Shown piece after piece: positions 60,229-64,000 of a DNA stretch of 64,000 nucleotides. Origin of the DNA: Candidatus Rifleibacteriota bacterium (GTDB lineage Bacteria > Muiribacteriota > Ozemobacteria > Ozemobacterales > Ozemobacteraceae). The first letter of the stretch is position 1. Each line of letters starts with the position of its first letter. The position numbers and the translations under genes are program-made. Below the pieces are notes generated by a model. It had not been told where the DNA came from. It saw only the letters and a program-made list of their open reading frames with translations, and ran no database searches. The DNA lies in assembly GCA_024710355.1 (NCBI GenBank), contig JANJUX010000016.1, positions 124,001 through 188,000 on the forward strand, written 5' to 3'.

Positions 60229-61392
60229 TCACTTGCTCGACAGCATGCGGTCGACGAGAATCGAAGCCATGGGTATTATCACCGCCGACAGAAGACCGAC
60301 TACCTTATTCATGTCGAATGGCCAGGTGTTGATTTCGTGCAGGTGCGTTCGAATTTCCATCAGGTTGCGCAGCTTGTGAATCTTGTCGTGATCAAGACCT
60401 TTGCCAGATAGCAGCTCATTGAGCTCGTGTGAAATGAGATTCAGCTTGCGGTCTTTTTCACGGATCATGGCGCGATGAATGTTATAAATCGGCCAGAAGA
60501 GATAAAAAAGAATCGCCACGCCGAACAGCCCGAACCAGACGGCGAGCAGCGAACCAAAATTCCAGCCCCCGATATGCCGCGCAACGATACTGCAGACATA
60601 GGGTATGACCGCGAACAGCGTCGTCTGCAGAATGAACTTGCCCAGCAGGCGAATACCTGAGTTTTCTTCCTGGATGATGAGAATCCGCAGATCGAGATCC
60701 CCGAATTCTCTTATGAACATCGCGAGCTTGATGAAATAAACGATTGCCGACGCTGACCAGAAAAGGAAACAGAATTCGTAAGCCAGATAGGCAAGTTCGC
60801 CACCGGCGCTCTTGAAGGGCGTGCCTATAATATAGCGGTCACCAAAAACCGCGATCGTACAGATAGTTAAGCCGATCGCAATCGGGAGGGGCGCCGAAAA
60901 AATGCGTTCGCGGGCTGCCAGATAGTAGCTCTCGCTTTTCTCTCTCGACCAGCCGGTAATGACCGGAATTTCGTTTCTGAAACGGTCGAGCAGCTTCTCA
61001 AACCAGACAAGACCGGCAGAAGAAAAGAACATCTGCATGGCGTTGAGAAAAAACGAGATCAGGAAGATCCGGTCTTCTTCGCCAAAGGTCCAGTATACTG
61101 AAATGCTGAAATAGAGAAGCATGCTCAGAGCAAAATAAAACGTCCAGTAACCGACAAAACTCACCCGCGCCGCCAGACGACTCTGAAACGATGCTGGAGG
61201 CAACTGCAGCAAAGCGGCCTCTCCAGCCACAGCATTGTCGCCGGCTATTCCGGCAGCCAAGTTTGCCTGATTCTCGCTTCGGTCTCCGAGCCATTCGCGG
61301 CAATGACGGCACTTCAAAGCGGACACGGGAATCTCACTACGACAAAATCGGCATGCCACCAGGCTTTCCTGGTTCTGACCGTTTGTAATCAT
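60229..61392 (-). CDS. zinc-ribbon multi-TM membrane protein of unknown function
   Basis: 387 aa. An N-terminal zinc ribbon (ACRFCRSEIP, then ALKCRHCREWLG) is followed by about six TM segments and a cytoplasmic helical stretch (about 320-360, HRAMIREKDRKLNLI). No enzymatic motif is seen. It lies 10 bp after the preceding small gene on the same strand, with GAGGA before its ATG, so the two probably form an operon. The 3' end is 3 bp from the convergent zupT stop. Confidence 0.75.
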   Translation of the reverse strand: MITNGQNQESLVACRFCRSEIPVSALKCRHCREWLGDRSENQANLAAGIAGDNAVAGEAALLQLPPASFQSRLAARVSFVGYWTFYFALSMLLYFSISVYWTFGEEDRIFLISFFLNAMQMFFSSAGLVWFEKLLDRFRNEIPVITGWSREKSESYYLAARERIFSAPLPIAIGLTICTIAVFGDRYIIGTPFKSAGGELAYLAYEFCFLFWSASAIVYFIKLAMFIREFGDLDLRILIIQEENSGIRLLGKFILQTTLFAVIPYVCSIVARHIGGWNFGSLLAVWFGLFGVAILFYLFWPIYNIHRAMIREKDRKLNLISHELNELLSGKGLDHDKIHKLRNLMEIRTHLHEINTWPFDMNKVVGLLSAVIIPMASILVDRMLSSK

Positions 61393-61402
61393 CGTATTTT
61401 CC

Positions 61403-61789
61403 TCATCGCATAATGGTTACATCAAGTCTCACGGAGTCATGCAAGACATAAACTTCTTTAAAAACCCGGTATGCCAGATCAACAGCCTGGTCTGTGTCGC
61501 GACCGACGTGATGGTTGAACGATTCCTGCTGCCCGATCTCTTTGCCACCCGGCTGATCGAGCATCGGCGCTTTTTGCGCAGCGACCGAAAGCGCGGCAAA
61601 GAGCTTTCTGGCCCTTTCCAGTTCTGCTTTTGTCAAGGCCTGAAAAGGAAGATCGAAAAACAAACCGGAAGGTTCGTCAAAGGCAAATTGCACGAACTTT
61701 TCATGTTCGGGCTCTTCGATAATGATAAACCAGTCGTCGCCAGTATTCTGAAGTAATGTCTGAAGCGCACTGCGAATTCTTTCCTGCAC
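61403..61789 (-). CDS. small protein of unknown function
   Basis: 128 aa starting with GTG at 61789, preceded by the ribosome site GAGGTGAAAC. It is acidic at the N-terminus, with alternating strand/helix text (DDWFIIIEEPEHEKFVQFAFD) and helices up to VYVLHDSVRLDVTIM. There is no signal peptide or TM segment. The pattern weakly recalls small chaperone-like alpha/beta proteins, but I assign no family. Likely co-transcribed with the zinc-ribbon membrane protein gene 10 bp downstream. Confidence 0.6.
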   Translation of the reverse strand: MQERIRSALQTLLQNTGDDWFIIIEEPEHEKFVQFAFDEPSGLFFDLPFQALTKAELERARKLFAALSVAAQKAPMLDQPGGKEIGQQESFNHHVGRDTDQAVDLAYRVFKEVYVLHDSVRLDVTIMR

Positions 61790-61981
61790 GTTTCACCTCA
61801 ATAGAATCGCCAGCAGAAATCGGTTCTGCCGACATAAAATTTCTCTTGGCAGAATATCATATTTCGCATAGAATTAGGCAGGATAGTTTGATACGTGAAT
61901 AAGTCAGCTGACCGGCATTCTAAAAAACATATCTGAAGCCGATCGCCTGAGGGTTATCAGTGAATTGCGCGGGGGAAGGAC

Positions 61982-62839
61982 ATGCTGGACACGGAAACAT
62001 TGCGGGATCTTCTCGACCACCTTTCGCACGAAGACAGAAAGGAGTGCGTCGACGAACTGGCGCGGCTCGAAATCTCGGAAAAAAATGCCGACCAGGTGTA
62101 CAACATCATCAGAGTGCTTGAAACCGGCCTTGACGTCAACATGGCCATTCAGGTAAGAGCCATCTGCAGAAAACTCGAGTTGCAGTTTCCCGGTAAATTC
62201 TCTTTTGAGTTTCTGACTTCTCAACCTGTAATCAAGCACCTTCTGCGGCCTGAAGCCGAAGACACGGGTGCGGCAGAAACCCTGCCGAACTTTAAAATCT
62301 GCCCGTTCTGCACCGAAAACGTTCCCATCGGTGCCACTGAATGCCGTTTCTGCAAAGCTTCATTCGAAAACCACCTGTGCCAGAGCTGTGGGCAGCACAG
62401 CTATGAATCGATGTTCTGCATCTGGTGCGGGTCCCTGATGCGAAACCCCACCTGGCAGAAAGCGCCGCTGACAAGAAGAGCGACCGCAGTTCTTATCGAT
62501 GCGGCAGTTTTTGCCATGCCGCTGCTTCTTGCAGAACATTATTTTGCCAATCAGATTCCCATAAACCAGATGATGCTGGCGGCAACGGCAGTTTACCTGA
62601 CGTTTATCCTGATGGGCTCTTCTCCTGGCAAGCGTGCAACCGGCCTTTTTGTTTTCAACTCTGCCAAAGGCAGCCAGGCCGGCCTGCTGCAGGTTATTTT
62701 TCGCGAACTGCCATGCCGGCTTCTGTCTTTAATGCTTCTCGGGCTAGGTTTTTTCTGGGGTCTTTTCGACGAGAACGGCCAGACATGGCACGATATTGTC
62801 ACGAAATCCGTTGTCGTCCAGAAAAACGATCAACCCTGA
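61982..62839 (+). CDS. double zinc-ribbon RDD-family membrane protein
   Basis: 285 aa. An N-terminal helical region (about 1-80) is followed by two Cys-pair zinc ribbons (KICPFCTENVP, TECRFCKASF, HLCQSCGQH, MFCIWCGSL) and a C-terminal RDD domain with three TM segments. RDD hallmarks are LTRRATAVLIDAAV (Arg and Asp), SSPGKRATGLFVF and TWHDIVTKSVVV (Asp). Its job is unknown; some RDD proteins are ion exchangers. It overlaps the convergent psuG by 10 bp. Confidence 0.83.
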   Translation: MLDTETLRDLLDHLSHEDRKECVDELARLEISEKNADQVYNIIRVLETGLDVNMAIQVRAICRKLELQFPGKFSFEFLTSQPVIKHLLRPEAEDTGAAETLPNFKICPFCTENVPIGATECRFCKASFENHLCQSCGQHSYESMFCIWCGSLMRNPTWQKAPLTRRATAVLIDAAVFAMPLLLAEHYFANQIPINQMMLAATAVYLTFILMGSSPGKRATGLFVFNSAKGSQAGLLQVIFRELPCRLLSLMLLGLGFFWGLFDENGQTWHDIVTKSVVVQKNDQP

Positions 62840-63750
62840 AGTTTCGCAAACTCGACCGCAATCTGCGTGCACACACTGGCATTGTTCTTAACCAGTTCAA
62901 TATTGGTTTTCAAGCTTTCTCCGGCGGTGATTTCGTTAAGTTTGCCGAGCAGAAAAGGGGTTACCGCCTGGCCGATTATGCCTTTTTTTCCGGCCTCTTC
63001 GACAGCCTGGTCGATGCACTTCTCAATCTTGTCCCTGTCAAGGGCGGCATTTTCCGGAACCGGATTCCCGAGTAGAACCCCGCCTCTGTAACCCATAGCC
63101 TGGGCCTGATAAAAAATCGCCGCCGCCTCGCCGGCATTTTCTAATCTTTGCGGCACCCTGACGCCGCTGGAACGATAATAAAACGCGGGCATTTCGTCTG
63201 TACGGTAGCCAAGCACCGGCACGCCAAGGGTTTCGAGGTATTCCATGGTGAGGGGAATATCGAGAATGGCCTTTGCTCCAGCGCAGACGACCAGAACCGG
63301 AGTATGTACAAATTCAGGCAGATCGGCCGAAATATCGAAGGTCTCACTGGCACCACGGTGCACACCGCCAATACCGCCAGTCGCAAAAAAGCGTATGCCG
63401 GCAAGGTTGGCACAGATCATTGTTGCAGAAACAGTTGTGGCGGCACTCTGCTTCAGAGCGACGACCGTTGGAAGATCGCGCCGCGACGCCTTGCGAATAT
63501 CCCTTGAGGTGCCGAGAAACTCAAGATCCTGGTCATCCAGACCAATCTTGACCACGCCGCTGATTATGGCAATAGTCGCCGGAATCCCGCCGTTATCTCT
63601 TACAGTTTTCTCAAGAAGCTTCGCCGTTTCGACATTCTGCGGGTACGGCATGCCGTGTGAAATAATCGTGGACTCGAGGGCAACGACCGCCTGCTTCCTG
63701 GCAAGAGCTTCTCTAACCTCTTTTTTGATTACCATTTCCCTGAATTGCAT
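62830..63750 (-). CDS. psuG: pseudouridine-5'-phosphate glycosidase PsuG
   Basis: 306 aa from the ATG at 63750, which follows GGAGCCGGAA; an ATG four codons upstream (63762) directly abuts the stop of the preceding gene. Conserved blocks include ALESTIISHGMPYPQN, TIAIISGVVKIG, FFATGGIGGVHRG, CAGAKAILDI and GNPVPENAALD. Family knowledge: a Mn2+-dependent enzyme that cleaves pseudouridine 5'-phosphate to uracil and ribose 5-phosphate. The partner kinase PsuK is not fused and not visible; only the end of an unknown gene lies upstream. Overlaps the RDD gene by 10 bp. Confidence 0.94.
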   Translation of the reverse strand: MQFREMVIKKEVREALARKQAVVALESTIISHGMPYPQNVETAKLLEKTVRDNGGIPATIAIISGVVKIGLDDQDLEFLGTSRDIRKASRRDLPTVVALKQSAATTVSATMICANLAGIRFFATGGIGGVHRGASETFDISADLPEFVHTPVLVVCAGAKAILDIPLTMEYLETLGVPVLGYRTDEMPAFYYRSSGVRVPQRLENAGEAAAIFYQAQAMGYRGGVLLGNPVPENAALDRDKIEKCIDQAVEEAGKKGIIGQAVTPFLLGKLNEITAGESLKTNIELVKNNASVCTQIAVEFAKLQG

Positions 63751-63762
63751 TTCCGGCTCCAT

Positions 63763-63999
63763 TTATTGAGATTTTTTCAAATAAGGACACTTCAAGCGCT
63801 GACACATATCACTGCTGCTGCATCTGCCGCCAACAATCATCACGGCCCAGTGGGGCGGCTCGTAATCATCAGCTTCGGCCACAAGTTCTTCAATCTTTTT
63901 TTCGTCCTCGGCAGACAGAACCACATCGTCGGTTGCAAAATATGACGAATTACACCAGTAAACGTAGGTTATCTCCGGCAGATCGTCGGCATGTAGACT
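63763..63999 (-). CDS. 3' end of an unknown Cys-rich protein gene running off the window
   Basis: A minus-strand frame is open from the right edge to a TAA at 63763-63765, giving the last 78 residues of a protein. It contains YVYWCNSSYFATDD, an acidic helix, HWAVMIVGGRCSSSD and MCQRLKCPYLKK, four cysteines in all, which could bind metal. It is not a PsuK sugar kinase by these residues. The stop abuts an ATG of psuG (TAAATG), so the two genes are very likely translated in tandem. No family recognised. Confidence 0.7.
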   Translation of the reverse strand, partial: SLHADDLPEITYVYWCNSSYFATDDVVLSAEDEKKIEELVAEADDYEPPHWAVMIVGGRCSSSDMCQRLKCPYLKKSQ

Positions 64000-64000
64000 C

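Overview
The window reads as chromosomal DNA from a Gram-negative, signalling-rich, motile bacterium. Exported proteins with signal peptides, an outer-membrane beta-barrel candidate and a periplasmic binding protein indicate two membranes. Most of the sequence is moderately GC-rich, with coding density near 95%. No rRNA, tRNA, phage, transposase or CRISPR array was seen. The mix of large sensor kinases, SpoIIE-type phosphatases, a class III cyclase with TPR repeats and an Etf-linked lactate-dehydrogenase-like operon suggests a deep-branching environmental lineage, such as a deltaproteobacterium-like or Riflebacteria-like organism. The species cannot be named from the sequence alone.

Layout. 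0.2-16.7 kb (mostly plus strand): an 8-TM histidine kinase, the protein AMPylase SelO, a tryptophanase, a zinc-ribbon/adenylate cyclase/STAND ATPase/TPR protein, a convergent beta-barrel protein, a cupin, and two large hybrid kinases. 16.7-29.0 kb: a divergent locus. The minus-strand arm encodes a receiver-PP2C phosphatase, an RsbW-like kinase and a PilT-type ATPase with an N-terminal cyclic-nucleotide-binding domain. The plus-strand arm encodes a STAS protein, a CheA fused to two CheW-like domains and a receiver, a chemoreceptor with a CZB zinc domain, CheW, CheB and CheR. 29.2-33.3 kb: an EtfB-EtfA-FAD dehydrogenase operon of the LctBCD type plus a small membrane protein. 33.3-36.6 kb: a periplasmic binding protein next to a hybrid kinase (a LuxPQ-like pair). 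36.8-39.6 kb: two exported proteins (peptidase C26 and DUF1287 types) and a glycerate 2-kinase. 39.6-46.1 kb: two very large membrane PP2C phosphatases and a small membrane protein. 46.2-51.3 kb: a glyoxylate-reductase-like enzyme, a methyltransferase, an exported protein of unknown function and a macrodomain-like protein. 51.4-55.9 kb: SbcCD. 56-64 kb: an AT-rich GNAT gene, an orphan Cache-HAMP sensor, a metallophosphoesterase with a clear terminator, ZupT, two zinc-ribbon membrane proteins, and PsuG with a truncated upstream partner at the right edge.

How the genes may work together. The most interesting unit is 16.7-29.0 kb. A full partner-switching triad (PP2C phosphatase, RsbW-like kinase, STAS antagonist) is split across one divergent promoter region. 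It is joined on one side to a pilus-retraction-type ATPase that appears able to sense a cyclic nucleotide, and on the other to a complete chemosensory array lacking a free-standing CheY. A predicted adenylate cyclase lies 8 kb away. I infer a surface-motility control system in which chemosensory, partner-switching and cyclic-nucleotide inputs meet on type IV pili. A second theme is carbon metabolism: an Etf-linked lactate/2-hydroxyacid dehydrogenase, a glyoxylate/hydroxypyruvate reductase and glycerate 2-kinase could form a 2-hydroxyacid utilisation set.
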